Below, one piece after another: positions 7,494-14,169 of a stretch of DNA of 15,988 bases; positions within the stretch are counted from its first letter, which is position 1; every line of letters starts with the position of its first letter. The stretch is from Nitrospiraceae bacterium (GTDB lineage: Bacteria; Nitrospirota; Nitrospiria; Nitrospirales; Nitrospiraceae): NCBI GenBank assembly GCA_011391455.1, contig JAABQN010000022.1, positions 1 through 15,988 of the forward strand, given 5' to 3'. Below the pieces are notes generated by a model. It saw only the letters and a list, made by a program, of their open reading frames with translations. It had not been told where the DNA came from and made no database searches. The translations under genes and the position numbers were made by a program.

Positions 7494-7531
7494 GTGCAAC
7501 TCTTGCACAGAGGGGGGGAGAACATTCCCCC
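7494..7531 (+). promoter_or_regulatory. Tandem hairpins in the leader of the PAS-like gene
   Basis: GTGCAA at 7494-7499 pairs perfectly with TTGCAC at 7503-7508 across a 3-nt loop. GGGGGA at 7514-7519 pairs with TCCCCC at 7526-7531 across GAACAT. The second stem ends 1 nt before the AAAGGA ribosome-binding site of the gene starting at 7544, so folding could change access of ribosomes. Structure seen; regulation inferred. The rest of 7366-7493 holds only a weak promoter-like GATAAT at 7464. Confidence 0.45.
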
Positions 7532-7532
7532 G

Positions 7533-7538
7533 AAAGGA
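7533..7538 (+). promoter_or_regulatory. Ribosome-binding site deciding the start of the PAS-like gene
   Basis: AAAGGA lies 5 nt before the ATG at 7544. The in-frame ATG at 7490 has no such site and would translate the hairpin region. Confidence 0.7.
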
Positions 7539-7543
7539 AACGC

Positions 7544-7996
7544 ATGCCACAATCATTTTCGCAAAGCCAGGCAACCTCGCCACAGAATGATGCCTCTGGC
7601 ATGATTGTATTTTCCTCATCCGCTCGCATCATGCACATGAACGGACCAGCCCGCGCTCTGATGGCGTTGTTCAATACGTCCCATGATCTCTGGCCACAGG
7701 TGACGCCTGAGTCCATGCCATCCATTTTCACGGAACTCTGTGATGATGTGCAGGCACAGCTCCAACATCGAATCGAGGCGCAAGACCCGGCACAATTCGA
7801 AATACGCCGCATCTGCCACATGGTCACACCGCCCCTCCTGCTCACAGGATTCGGCGTGCAGAATTCGACCAACCATGAGATCCGGGTCATCCTGACCCTC
7901 ACCCCTCTGCCTTCCGCTCCATGCGATGCCATGAATTCACGATACTTCCACCCGTCGACCGACGGACATGCTCCTGCCAATAGCGCGGTTTTGTAA
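7544..7996 (+). CDS. Small PAS-like domain protein, function unknown
   Basis: A 150-residue protein without a signal peptide or membrane segment. After a polar N-terminal tail, residues 18-44 (GMIVFSSSARIMHMNGPARAL and on) have the look of the first strands and helix of a PAS fold, where an internal sensor typically reads G-x-I-x-x-x-x-x-G-x-I-x-x-x-N-x-x-A. A later segment, LLLTGFGV followed by EIRVILTL, fits the closing PAS strands. No output domain such as HTH, kinase or GGDEF is attached, so it may be a stand-alone sensor or a relic of a regulator that lost its output domain. Both are inference. The start at 7544 is set by AAAGGA. The open reading frame on the opposite strand is a shadow. 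A long gap separates it from der, so it is probably transcribed separately. Confidence 0.6.
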   Translation: MPQSFSQSQATSPQNDASGMIVFSSSARIMHMNGPARALMALFNTSHDLWPQVTPESMPSIFTELCDDVQAQLQHRIEAQDPAQFEIRRICHMVTPPLLLTGFGVQNSTNHEIRVILTLTPLPSAPCDAMNSRYFHPSTDGHAPANSAVL

Positions 7997-8072
7997 GGGA
8001 ATCACCCTCCAAGTCACTGTCCTGACGGATTTCGCCTTGACTCCACACAGACATCATGTTATTCGCTCAACA

Positions 8073-8945
8073 ATGCTGCATTCCGCGGTTCGCAATAAGC
8101 CGAAGACCGAGGGGATAAGCGATTCGTCGCTTCGCAAGCTGCCGCGACGTGCGATCGAAACCTTCTGCGCCGGTTTGGTCGTGCTCGCCTTCATCGGCCC
8201 TGTCCGTGCCGAGGAACGGCTTACGCCAGACGGCACGCTCCCAGCTGCCGAAATCCCAGCTCCATCCTCCGGGGCTATTGATCCAATAACCAGTGATCCC
8301 TACATCATGCTACGGGGATCGGTGTGGCGGACCAAGACCGGAATCGTCTTTCTTAAGACCCCGATCGGGCTGCTGACCCTCAGCTCCAAAACAACGCTGA
8401 AAGATCTCAAGGCCTCACAGGAAGTGCGCTTTTGGGTACATGATCGCCATTCCGTCGTAGAAGTCCGAAAGCGGACCGACGGGTCGTTAGTCCATCGCTT
8501 CCTCAGCGGGCCAATGACGTCCGGGAGCGATACACCGGGAACATTACGCTGGTGGGGGCCTGACGGTGACCAGACTGTCAATGTCGGCACGCTGGAAGAA
8601 CAGCTCACCAACCATCGCGAGGGAGATCCGTTGACCGTCGAAGTTGACGAAACGAATACCATCAGCGGGGTGCATGACCTACAATTTGACCTGCAGGTCA
8701 GCCAAGCCCCGCCGGCCGGCTCAGACGTGCAACTTCTCCTCTCTGGAACCGTCACCAAGCTCAAATCAAACTTCGTCTTTGTTCGCACCCCCGTCGGCCT
8801 GGTCATGCTCAATTCAAAGATCGGGATTCCTCAGGTAAAGGTGGGACAACCGTTGACATTGCATATCGACCATGAGCATGTGACCGTCACCGTTCCACCC
8901 ACAAAGGCACCAGCTTCTCAGCGCAGCGCCTCACCGACGCACTAA
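8073..8945 (+). CDS. Exported protein of two duplicated modules, function unknown
   Basis: I do not recognise this family. The 290-residue product has a long n-region, a basic stretch (LRKLPRRAIE), a hydrophobic core (FCAGLVVLAFIGP) and an AEE-type signal-peptidase site after about residue 46, so it is probably periplasmic. Two copies of one module follow at about residues 80-132 and 222-274. Shared pattern: L-x-G-x-V-x-x-x-K-x-x-x-V-F-x-x-T-P-x-G-L-x-x-L-x-S-K, then K-x-x-Q and a Val-rich strand. This suggests small beta-barrel-like modules. The linker contains WWGPDG. The C-terminal tail is Ser/Pro/Thr-rich. The start is uncertain: ATG 8073 has no ribosome-binding site, and an in-frame ATG at 7968 would overlap the previous gene. 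The sigma-factor operon follows. Confidence 0.7.
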   Translation: MLHSAVRNKPKTEGISDSSLRKLPRRAIETFCAGLVVLAFIGPVRAEERLTPDGTLPAAEIPAPSSGAIDPITSDPYIMLRGSVWRTKTGIVFLKTPIGLLTLSSKTTLKDLKASQEVRFWVHDRHSVVEVRKRTDGSLVHRFLSGPMTSGSDTPGTLRWWGPDGDQTVNVGTLEEQLTNHREGDPLTVEVDETNTISGVHDLQFDLQVSQAPPAGSDVQLLLSGTVTKLKSNFVFVRTPVGLVMLNSKIGIPQVKVGQPLTLHIDHEHVTVTVPPTKAPASQRSASPTH

Positions 8946-8986
8946 TCGGGCAGCAGGCTCAAACAATCCTCCAGCTTGTCTTGTTC

Positions 8987-9031
8987 AACCAAACAAACGA
9001 GACAAACCAAACAAACCAGAGCAACCAGCCG
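8987..9031 (+). repeat. Nonamer array upstream of the sigma-factor operon
   Basis: Five tandem 9-nt units, AACCAAACA (twice), AACGAGACA, AACCAGAGC and AACCAGCCG. They belong to the same family as the arrays at 5060-5168, with the AAC(C/A/G)A(A/G) opening kept. The array ends 7 nt before the -35 hexamer of the operon promoter. In one frame it reads as repeated Asn-Gln-Thr-type triplets, but that reading requires a TTG start at 8981 upstream of the promoter and is not adopted. Confidence 0.75.
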
Positions 9032-9038
9032 GCTTGGC

Positions 9039-9068
9039 TTGACAGGCCTCCAACCAAGCCCCTAGACT
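9039..9068 (+). promoter_or_regulatory. Promoter of the ECF sigma / anti-sigma / cupredoxin operon
   Basis: A perfect -35 TTGACA (9039-9044) and TAGACT (9063-9068, 4 of 6 to the -10) are 18 nt apart. Transcription would start near 9075, making ATG 9122 the natural start and ATG 9080 nearly leaderless. The match is to the housekeeping sigma consensus, so basal expression may not need the ECF factor itself. Confidence 0.55.
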
Positions 9069-9121
9069 TCGCGCCAGCCATGCGCACCCCTGTTCCAAAG
9101 ACGCCGCCCCACCGCCCGGCC

Positions 9122-9700
9122 ATGCAAGAGTCCGGCGAATTTGATAAGTTGTATCGAGAGTATGTCGATTTGATTTATCGTTATGCATACCGTCTGTGCG
9201 GCGAAGCGGAGTCGGCAAAGGATCTCGTTCAAGAAACCTTTCTCAATGCCTACCAAGGACTCAAAGATTTTCGGGGCGAGGCGCAAGTCTCCACCTGGCT
9301 GTACACCATCGCCTCACGGGCCTGCATACGGATGCGGCGCAAGCGCAAAGGGCAGCCGGAATACGAACTGTCACTCGAAGAATTCGTGCCAGCTTCCGAG
9401 GGAGAGTTTCGACTTCAGATCCCGATGGACGGGCTCAGCCCCGAAGAGGCCTTGCAAAGCAAGGAGCTTCGGCAGGCCCTTGACCAGGCGATCGAGAAAC
9501 TGCCCCCCAAATATCGGATGGCCCTGGTGCTTCGCGATATGGAAGGGTTAAGCGCCAAAGAAGTAGGAACCATTATGGGCTTGAATGAGCGCGCCGTAAA
9601 ATCGCGGCTGCACCGAGCACGCTTGTTTGTGCGGCGGGAACTCAGCGCCCGCGGCATCACCCGTCACGATGACCATAAGCCAGGAGGCATGCGTTCATGA
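9122..9700 (+). CDS. ECF-family RNA polymerase sigma factor
   Basis: A 192-residue group 4 sigma factor that would direct RNA polymerase to a stress- or metal-related regulon. Region 2 starts at once (FDKLYREYVDLIYRYAYRLCG) and includes the core-binding AKDLVQETFLNAY and the -10-reading FRGEAQVSTWLYTIASRACI. A linker rich in Glu follows. Region 4 has LPPKYRMALVLRDMEGLSAKEVG, then the recognition helix GLNERAVKSRLHRARLFVRREL. ATG 9122 gives a standard ECF N-terminus and lies about 47 nt after the predicted transcription start; ATG 9080 and TTG 8981 are in-frame alternatives without ribosome-binding sites. The stop codon overlaps the next start (ATGA), implying translational coupling with the anti-sigma factor. 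Confidence 0.93.
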   Translation: MQESGEFDKLYREYVDLIYRYAYRLCGEAESAKDLVQETFLNAYQGLKDFRGEAQVSTWLYTIASRACIRMRRKRKGQPEYELSLEEFVPASEGEFRLQIPMDGLSPEEALQSKELRQALDQAIEKLPPKYRMALVLRDMEGLSAKEVGTIMGLNERAVKSRLHRARLFVRRELSARGITRHDDHKPGGMRS

Positions 9701-10002
9701 TCAAGAAAAAGACGTCGGCGCCAAAAAAAGGGGCCAGGCCGTCGTCTCACAGCCATGCCAATGACCGGGGCCACTGCCTGGATCTGCTCCGGCAGTTGTC
9801 TGCCTATATCGACGACGAACTCCCGTCCGATATCTGCCAGGAAATACGCCGACATCTGGGAGCCTGTCCGAACTGCGAAGTCTTCATCGCTTCACTTCAA
9901 CAGACCGTGACGCTCTGCCGACATCGCCCTGCTCCACAGTTGACGTCGGACGACCGGATGAACATGCGCCGCGCGATCCTCAATACGGCCAACGCACGGT
10001 GA
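9697..10002 (+). CDS. Zinc-finger (HC2/ZAS) anti-sigma factor
   Basis: A 101-residue protein with the zinc-binding anti-sigma signature: His53-x3-Cys57-x2-Cys60 in RRHLGACPNCEVF. It is preceded by LLRQLSAYIDDELPSDIC, the typical helix of the domain, with His26/Cys27 as possible further ligands. Family members bind and hold the cognate ECF sigma until a signal, often oxidation or metal displacement, releases it. No membrane segment follows the domain, so it should be soluble and sense a cytoplasmic signal. The N-terminus is strongly basic (KKKTSAPKKGARP). It overlaps the sigma gene by 4 nt (ATGA) and the cupredoxin gene by 4 nt (GTGA), so the three products are probably made in fixed ratio. 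Confidence 0.88.
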   Translation: MIKKKTSAPKKGARPSSHSHANDRGHCLDLLRQLSAYIDDELPSDICQEIRRHLGACPNCEVFIASLQQTVTLCRHRPAPQLTSDDRMNMRRAILNTANAR

Positions 10003-10400
10003 AGAGGACGTTCTGGTTCATATATCTGGCACTCGTGCTGGCAACTCCCGCCATTGCACTCCCAACCGAAGCCGATGTGGAATCGGTCACTGTGGAGATC
10101 CGCTCACGGATGTTCATCCCACAGCACGTCTACTTACATCATGATCGCAAGACAGTGCTACGGTTCCGCAGCCACGACACAGAACTTCACACCGTGGTCG
10201 CCAAGGAGCTTTTTCTCAGCGCCGACCTCAACGTGGGCGGCAACGGAGCCCCGGAGTTCGGCCCAAACGGACTCAAGCGTGTGATTATCCCGGCTGAGGG
10301 CCTCATTGAGTTTCAATTCACACCGGCACATACCGGAACCTTCTCGTACCTGTGCGACATGCCGGGACATAACATGCAGGCCGTGATCGTGGTCGAATGA
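9999..10400 (+). CDS. Exported cupredoxin-domain copper protein
   Basis: A 133-residue small blue-copper-type protein for the periplasm. Signal peptide: MKRTFWFIYLALVLATPAIA with cleavage after Ala20. The cupredoxin fold is supported by SRMFIPQHVYLHHDRKTVLR, ELHTVV with candidate ligand His64, FTPAHTGTFSYLCDMPGHNM with Cys119 and His124, and a final VIVVE strand. The expected axial Met is at Met126, only two residues after His124, which makes the ligand loop shorter than in azurin (Cx4Hx3M); Met121 is another candidate. The GTG start overlaps the anti-sigma stop (GTGA), and no other start would keep the signal peptide. Likely role: electron transfer or copper binding under control of the upstream ECF pair. 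The role is inferred from context. Confidence 0.85.
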   Translation: MKRTFWFIYLALVLATPAIALPTEADVESVTVEIRSRMFIPQHVYLHHDRKTVLRFRSHDTELHTVVAKELFLSADLNVGGNGAPEFGPNGLKRVIIPAEGLIEFQFTPAHTGTFSYLCDMPGHNMQAVIVVE

Positions 10401-10473
10401 CATTGAGACAGGTCGTCCGAAGAAAAGAGCATATAGCGTATGGCTTATGGTCGATACTGTGCCCCCTCGAACT

Positions 10474-10478
10474 AGGAG
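10474..10478 (+). promoter_or_regulatory. Ribosome-binding site deciding the start of the 572-residue exported protein
   Basis: AGGAG lies 10 nt before ATG 10489 and 13 nt before ATG 10492. The in-frame ATG at 10447 has no such site and would lengthen the signal peptide with a polar tail. Confidence 0.6.
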
Positions 10479-10488
10479 AGCGCCCGAC

Positions 10489-12207
10489 ATGATGCGCCTA
10501 CAGATCCTCCATCGTGATTGGTTCAGGGTCCTGTTCCTCGCAGGATCCCTGTCGATTGTCACAGCAATCCCCCTGATCGATGCCTCATCGGCATCAGCCG
10601 CCACTGCTGCAAAAAAGTCGAAGCAGGCTGTCACCTCAGCTGAAACGACGGCTCAGCGTTACGCCGAAGCGATGGGAGCGGGAAATAAGGTGGGTGTCGG
10701 CCAGCTCGACTTCGCCTGTCAGTATCCCCTCGTGACCGCAGCCCCCCATGGCATCAAAAGCTATCCGGCCGAATCCGACCTCATCTACGACTCCTGCTGG
10801 CAGCGGCTACGTGAAGCCCATGCCTCTACCCTCGTCAGAACCGATGTCGGCATGGAGGTCTTGTGGCCCAGCAATGGAGAACTGGTCTTTTTTAGTGAAG
10901 ACCTGAACCGCTATCCCGCTTCAGCCTTCGTGACCGACTTGTTGGGTCTGACGCCGCCTGGAACCGGCTTCAACGTTCACATTGTTGGAAGTACGCCGCT
11001 CCCTTCGGCCTCATTCCGCCTTCGACCGAACGGCCCAATCGTGGCGGTGCCGACGACCTTGGTGAAATTGTCCATCAGCTACCAGGATCCCCTGACTGCT
11101 CCAGTGACCTACGCAGCCGGTTCAGTCAAGTGGACGACGACGATTAAACGGACTAGGCGCGCGCTGAAAGACATCACCATCCAATGGGTTGTCCTCTCCG
11201 GACTGAAGAAACATGGCTTCGCAGGCGACCAGGCGGTGGTGAACCTCCCCGTCACCAGCGGCTCCCTTTTCGGCAGTGGCAACCAGGAGAAGATTCCGTT
11301 TGTCACTGAAACCAGCCGGGCGCTCCCCGATTCGCTGGTCTGGTGGGGACCAACGGACGTCCCTGGTCTCTTGACCGCCGCGGCAGCTCGAGCCGCCAGC
11401 TTTCCAGAACTGCGCGACCGCGCGGCCATGTTGAACCGTGTACTCATCATCGATCCCAATCAGGCCGAGGCCCTCATGGTGCTGAGCCGACACCTCTATG
11501 CCGTCGTCCTGCGCGAGGCCATCCCGTTCCACAAACTCGCAGTAAGAGATCCGGCGCTGGCCTTGGTCGTGAACGAGCATTTTTGGAACATCTACGCTCA
11601 ATCGACGCGTATGGACCTGTCGCTGGGGATGGAGATGGGTGGGTTCGACAAACCGACGACCGCCGACTACCTGTACCGCATGCTCTCAGCCATGCAAACC
11701 TTGGCCGTCGTACGGCCAGAACAACTCGATAACCAATTTCGGCTAGGCGTGGCCTTACGCTGGAACAACGATCAAAAACCCGCGATCGAGACCCACCAAT
11801 CGCTGGTCAAAGCCATTCCGCCTGAGCGAAGAGCCGGCAGAGCCGAAGCCCTGATTCAGCTGGCCTGGTCCCGCATCAACAAAGTGGCTTGGAACCGCAT
11901 CCTCGACGACTCAGACATTCAGGCTGCCTATCAGGATGCCGACGAAGCGCTTACGCTCGCCGACCTTCCGCTCGATAAATTCATGGCCGAGTACACCAAA
12001 GCCTACAGCTTGCTGTTCACCCCGGATCGGGACAATCGGGCGATCTTAGAACGACTGACGGAAGCCAAGCGATGGTTTACTGAAATTCCCGGACAGACTC
12101 CGGATATCTGGAGCTTCTTCATCGGGGCAGAATCGTTGAAAGCGGTGCTGGACGCTGATCCTATCTTTCAGCCGATCCTGGCTCAGGCAGATGAAAAGAA
12201 AGGGTGA
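10489..12207 (+). CDS. Large exported protein with helical-repeat C-terminal half, function unknown
   Basis: I do not recognise this 572-residue protein. Residues 1-37 form a signal peptide (basic MMRLQILHRDWFR, hydrophobic VLFLAGSLSIVTAIPLI, ASSASA site), so it is periplasmic or surface-bound. The first half (about 55-290) is mixed: a conserved-looking FACQYPLVTAAPHGIKSYP, YDSCWQRL with a second Cys, and beta-rich segments (LSISYQDPLTAPVTY, ITIQWVVLSGLKKHGF). From about 300 on it is helical with TPR-like spacing (ELRDRAAMLNRVLIIDPNQAEALMVLSRHLYA; later LIQLAWSRINKVAW and AAYQDADEALTLADLP), suggesting protein binding. It follows the cupredoxin gene by 88 nt and could be expressed with it; no clear separate promoter was seen. 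A large hairpin repeat follows the stop directly. Confidence 0.75.
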   Translation: MMRLQILHRDWFRVLFLAGSLSIVTAIPLIDASSASAATAAKKSKQAVTSAETTAQRYAEAMGAGNKVGVGQLDFACQYPLVTAAPHGIKSYPAESDLIYDSCWQRLREAHASTLVRTDVGMEVLWPSNGELVFFSEDLNRYPASAFVTDLLGLTPPGTGFNVHIVGSTPLPSASFRLRPNGPIVAVPTTLVKLSISYQDPLTAPVTYAAGSVKWTTTIKRTRRALKDITIQWVVLSGLKKHGFAGDQAVVNLPVTSGSLFGSGNQEKIPFVTETSRALPDSLVWWGPTDVPGLLTAAAARAASFPELRDRAAMLNRVLIIDPNQAEALMVLSRHLYAVVLREAIPFHKLAVRDPALALVVNEHFWNIYAQSTRMDLSLGMEMGGFDKPTTADYLYRMLSAMQTLAVVRPEQLDNQFRLGVALRWNNDQKPAIETHQSLVKAIPPERRAGRAEALIQLAWSRINKVAWNRILDDSDIQAAYQDADEALTLADLPLDKFMAEYTKAYSLLFTPDRDNRAILERLTEAKRWFTEIPGQTPDIWSFFIGAESLKAVLDADPIFQPILAQADEKKG

Positions 12208-12304
12208 GGGATGGGGGCTGATTGATCTTCCACTGCGCGCGTTCAACGAGGGCCTTCTCAGGCCGCGCGTTGCGCGAGCAAAGAAGATCATCAGCCTCCA
12301 TCCC
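12208..12304. repeat. About 97-bp cruciform-forming repeat after the exported-protein gene
   Basis: The outer arms at 12208-12230 and 12283-12304 are complementary except for one mismatch and one extra base. Inside, GGCCT (12251-12255) pairs with AGGCC (12259-12263) around TCTC. The GCGCGTT/CGTTG-type flanks add further imperfect pairing. It begins at the base after the stop codon. No T tract follows, so it is either a REP/MITE-like element or a structure that protects the mRNA end. The remaining 12305-12510 holds only a GGCCTTGCTGAACAGCC stretch followed by TTTTT (12357-12378), a weak terminator-like or repeat segment, and no gene. Confidence 0.65.
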
Positions 12305-12510
12305 TAGAGAGAAAGCGAGCAAGCTTGGAAGGATCATATTTTGGTTACTCGCTGCGGCCTTGCTGAACAGCCTTTTTGAGCATCCTGCGACTATATCTCG
12401 ACATCCGCGCCCACGGAAGAGTCCATCGGCGTTTTGTGCATAAACCAAGTTTTTCCGCAGCCTGCTAGCATTCATAGCCTTTTCCTGTCGCGTCGCGTAC
12501 CTTATCGAGC

Positions 12511-13206
12511 ATGTTCAGGCTCAGCGCAAACCCATCGGATCTGCGCTTCCCACCCGTTGATCTATCCACCCCTGAGGGGCTACTCGCTGTCGGCGGCGAT
12601 CTGCGGCCAGAGCGATTACTCGAAGCCTACCGCCACGGCATCTTTCCCTGGTACAGCGACGATCAGCCCATCTTGTGGTGGTCGCCCGATCCTAGGACTG
12701 TCCTCTTTCCCGACAATCTTCATGTCTCGCGCAGCCTGAAGAGAAGCCTTCGTCCAGGCCTATTCAACGTCACTCTCGATACGTGCTTTCGCGACGTGAT
12801 ACAGCATTGCGCAGGACCAAGACCGCAATATCCAGACGGCGGAACCTGGATCACTGCGGAGATGCTCGAAGCCTACACACGTTTACACGAACTTGGGTAT
12901 GCCCATTCCGTCGAAACCTGGCAAGAAGGAGAATTAGTGGGTGGGCTCTACGGCGTGGCTCTAGGCGGCGCCTTCTTCGCAGAGTCGATGTTCGCCCATG
13001 CATCCGATGCCTCGAAAGTGGCCTTGGTCTCGCTCGTGCGCCAACTGCAGGCCTGGGGATTTCGCCTCATCGACTGCCAGCAATCCTCTCCGCATGTAAT
13101 GCGCTTCGGAGCGGAAGAAATCCCACGTCGCAACTTCCTCGACTACCTGACCCCAGCGCTCACGCTACCTGATAGGCAAGGACACTGGCAGTTCGACATT
13201 TCATGA
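12511..13206 (+). CDS. aat: Leucyl/phenylalanyl-tRNA-protein transferase
   Basis: Cytoplasmic enzyme of the bacterial N-end rule: it moves Leu or Phe from its tRNA to proteins with N-terminal Arg or Lys, marking them for ClpS/ClpAP. The 231-residue product (E. coli 234) shows the family blocks FPPVDLSTPEGLLAVGGDL, GIFPWYSDDQPILWWSPDPR (43-62), DGGTWI (109-114), HSVETW (132-137), GGLYGVALGGAFFAESMF (144-161), the DASK/VAL segment, LIDCQ (187-191) and FGAEEIPRRNFLDYL. The start MFRLSANPSDLRFPP is normal, although its ribosome-binding site is weak. The gene is complete and looks functional. Odd: a second, diverged copy of its last 36 codons lies at 14271-14378, pointing to an integration or replacement event at this locus. 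Confidence 0.97.
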   Translation: MFRLSANPSDLRFPPVDLSTPEGLLAVGGDLRPERLLEAYRHGIFPWYSDDQPILWWSPDPRTVLFPDNLHVSRSLKRSLRPGLFNVTLDTCFRDVIQHCAGPRPQYPDGGTWITAEMLEAYTRLHELGYAHSVETWQEGELVGGLYGVALGGAFFAESMFAHASDASKVALVSLVRQLQAWGFRLIDCQQSSPHVMRFGAEEIPRRNFLDYLTPALTLPDRQGHWQFDIS

Positions 13207-13574
13207 CATAAGTCGTGAGACGGTAGCTCAGTAATAATCAAATATTAATTTATAATGTCAAATAGGACGTCGCAGCAGAAAATCGAGATGAAATCGCAGG
13301 TGGCATGATTTCCGCGTAGATTTCAGAAGCCAAACGACTAACGAGTCAATGTGAGGCACGGCAGTTCAAGGGCTGCTAGTAGGGTCCGTCGTATTCCCAT
13401 TTTTCCCGCACCCCTATCGAGTAGACACGCAGACACCATGTGCAATCATCCGTCGCGACCAGCCCATGCCATTCCCCCACAAGCTGCCGTGAAGCCTATC
13501 CAGGCATCCTTGAACTTCTCTTCAAACTGAGGCACACTTCAGCAGTTCTGACGATCTCTCAGGAGGAATTCTCA
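13207..13574. other. Intergenic stretch, AT-rich patch, no gene supported
   Basis: No convincing coding region is present. An AT-rich patch at 13231-13265 contains a perfect TATAAT at 13251-13256 with only a poor -35 (TCAGTA) 17 nt before it, about 320 nt upstream of the Sel1 gene. Bases 13430-13458 resemble 14129-14157 (23 of 29 identical), so the Sel1 gene has imperfect direct repeats on both sides. The open frame from 13440 is an in-frame extension of the Sel1 gene without a ribosome-binding site. Confidence 0.4.
13561..13568 (+). promoter_or_regulatory. Strong ribosome-binding site deciding the Sel1 gene start
   Basis: AGGAGGAA lies 6 nt before ATG 13575 and leads straight into a signal peptide. 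It excludes the longer reading from 13440. Confidence 0.85.
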
Positions 13575-14069
13575 ATGACACGAATAATCCTTTCTATGAG
13601 TGTTGGGCTCCTGTTGACTGTGGGCACAGCGTGGGCGGGTCCACTCAAAGATACGACTGCTGCAAATCCACCCGGTGATCACGCGACTGCGTTGAAAGCA
13701 TATCAATCGCTTGCCGCCCAAGGGAATGCGGAGGCGCAGAACAGTCTCGGAGAACTGTATGCCAAAGGACAAGGCGTGCCGCAGGATTATGCGCAAGCGC
13801 GCAAGTGGTACGAGAAAGCTGCGGCGCAGGGGAATGCGCTCGCACAGAACAACCTCGCGGAACTGTATTTCGCAGGCCTAGGCGTTCAGCAGGACTATGT
13901 GCGGGCGTATTTGTGGGTGAGCCTCGCAGCAGTACACATGAAGGGTGACGAGCAGAAACAAGCCGAGGAAAATCGAAACGATGTCGCCGGGCGCATGACT
14001 CCCGAACAGATCACAGAAGCCAAGCGGCTCACGCAACAATGCATGGCACTGAAGTTCAAAGGCTGCTGA
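13575..14069 (+). CDS. Small exported Sel1-repeat protein
   Basis: A 164-residue protein with a clear signal peptide (TRIILSMSVGLLLTVGTAWA, cleavage after Ala21). Two Sel1-like repeats (TPR relatives) follow. The first, at about 51-86, reads NAEAQNSLGELYAKGQGVPQ and then DYAQARKWYEKAAAQG. The second, at about 87-122, reads NALAQNNLAELYFAGLGVQQ and then DYVRAYLWVSLAA. A charged C-terminal helix ends in KFKGC. Sel1 proteins are helical scaffolds for protein contacts, often periplasmic; a specific partner cannot be read from the sequence. Expression should be good given its strong ribosome-binding site. It lies between intact aat and the aat relic, so it may have come with the event that built this locus. 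Confidence 0.85.
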   Translation: MTRIILSMSVGLLLTVGTAWAGPLKDTTAANPPGDHATALKAYQSLAAQGNAEAQNSLGELYAKGQGVPQDYAQARKWYEKAAAQGNALAQNNLAELYFAGLGVQQDYVRAYLWVSLAAVHMKGDEQKQAEENRNDVAGRMTPEQITEAKRLTQQCMALKFKGC

Positions 14070-14169
14070 GTCGGATGTACCGCCCTCTCTTCACCCCAAC
14101 ACTGGCGCTACACTCGCAGAAGATCTACAGACACCCTTCGCAATCGTCCATCGCCATACCACTTGCCCC

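Noticed and set aside
7366..7980. Long minus-strand open frame (204 codons) opposite the PAS-like gene
   Set aside because: No ribosome-binding site, Cys/Trp/Met-rich unnatural composition, and it mirrors a plus-strand gene with a good ribosome-binding site.
8981..9121. N-terminal extension of the sigma factor from TTG 8981 with Asn-Gln-Thr triplets
   Set aside because: It is the nonamer array read in one frame, lies upstream of a good promoter and has no ribosome-binding site.
12161..12475. Minus- and plus-strand open frames over the cruciform and 12305-12475
   Set aside because: They are translations of repeat DNA; no ribosome-binding site or domain, and they overlap the end of a real gene.
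13220..13235. tRNA-like GGTAGCTCAGTA string after aat
   Set aside because: No acceptor stem, anticodon arm or T-arm follows; the next 40 bases are AT-rich and do not fold as a tRNA.
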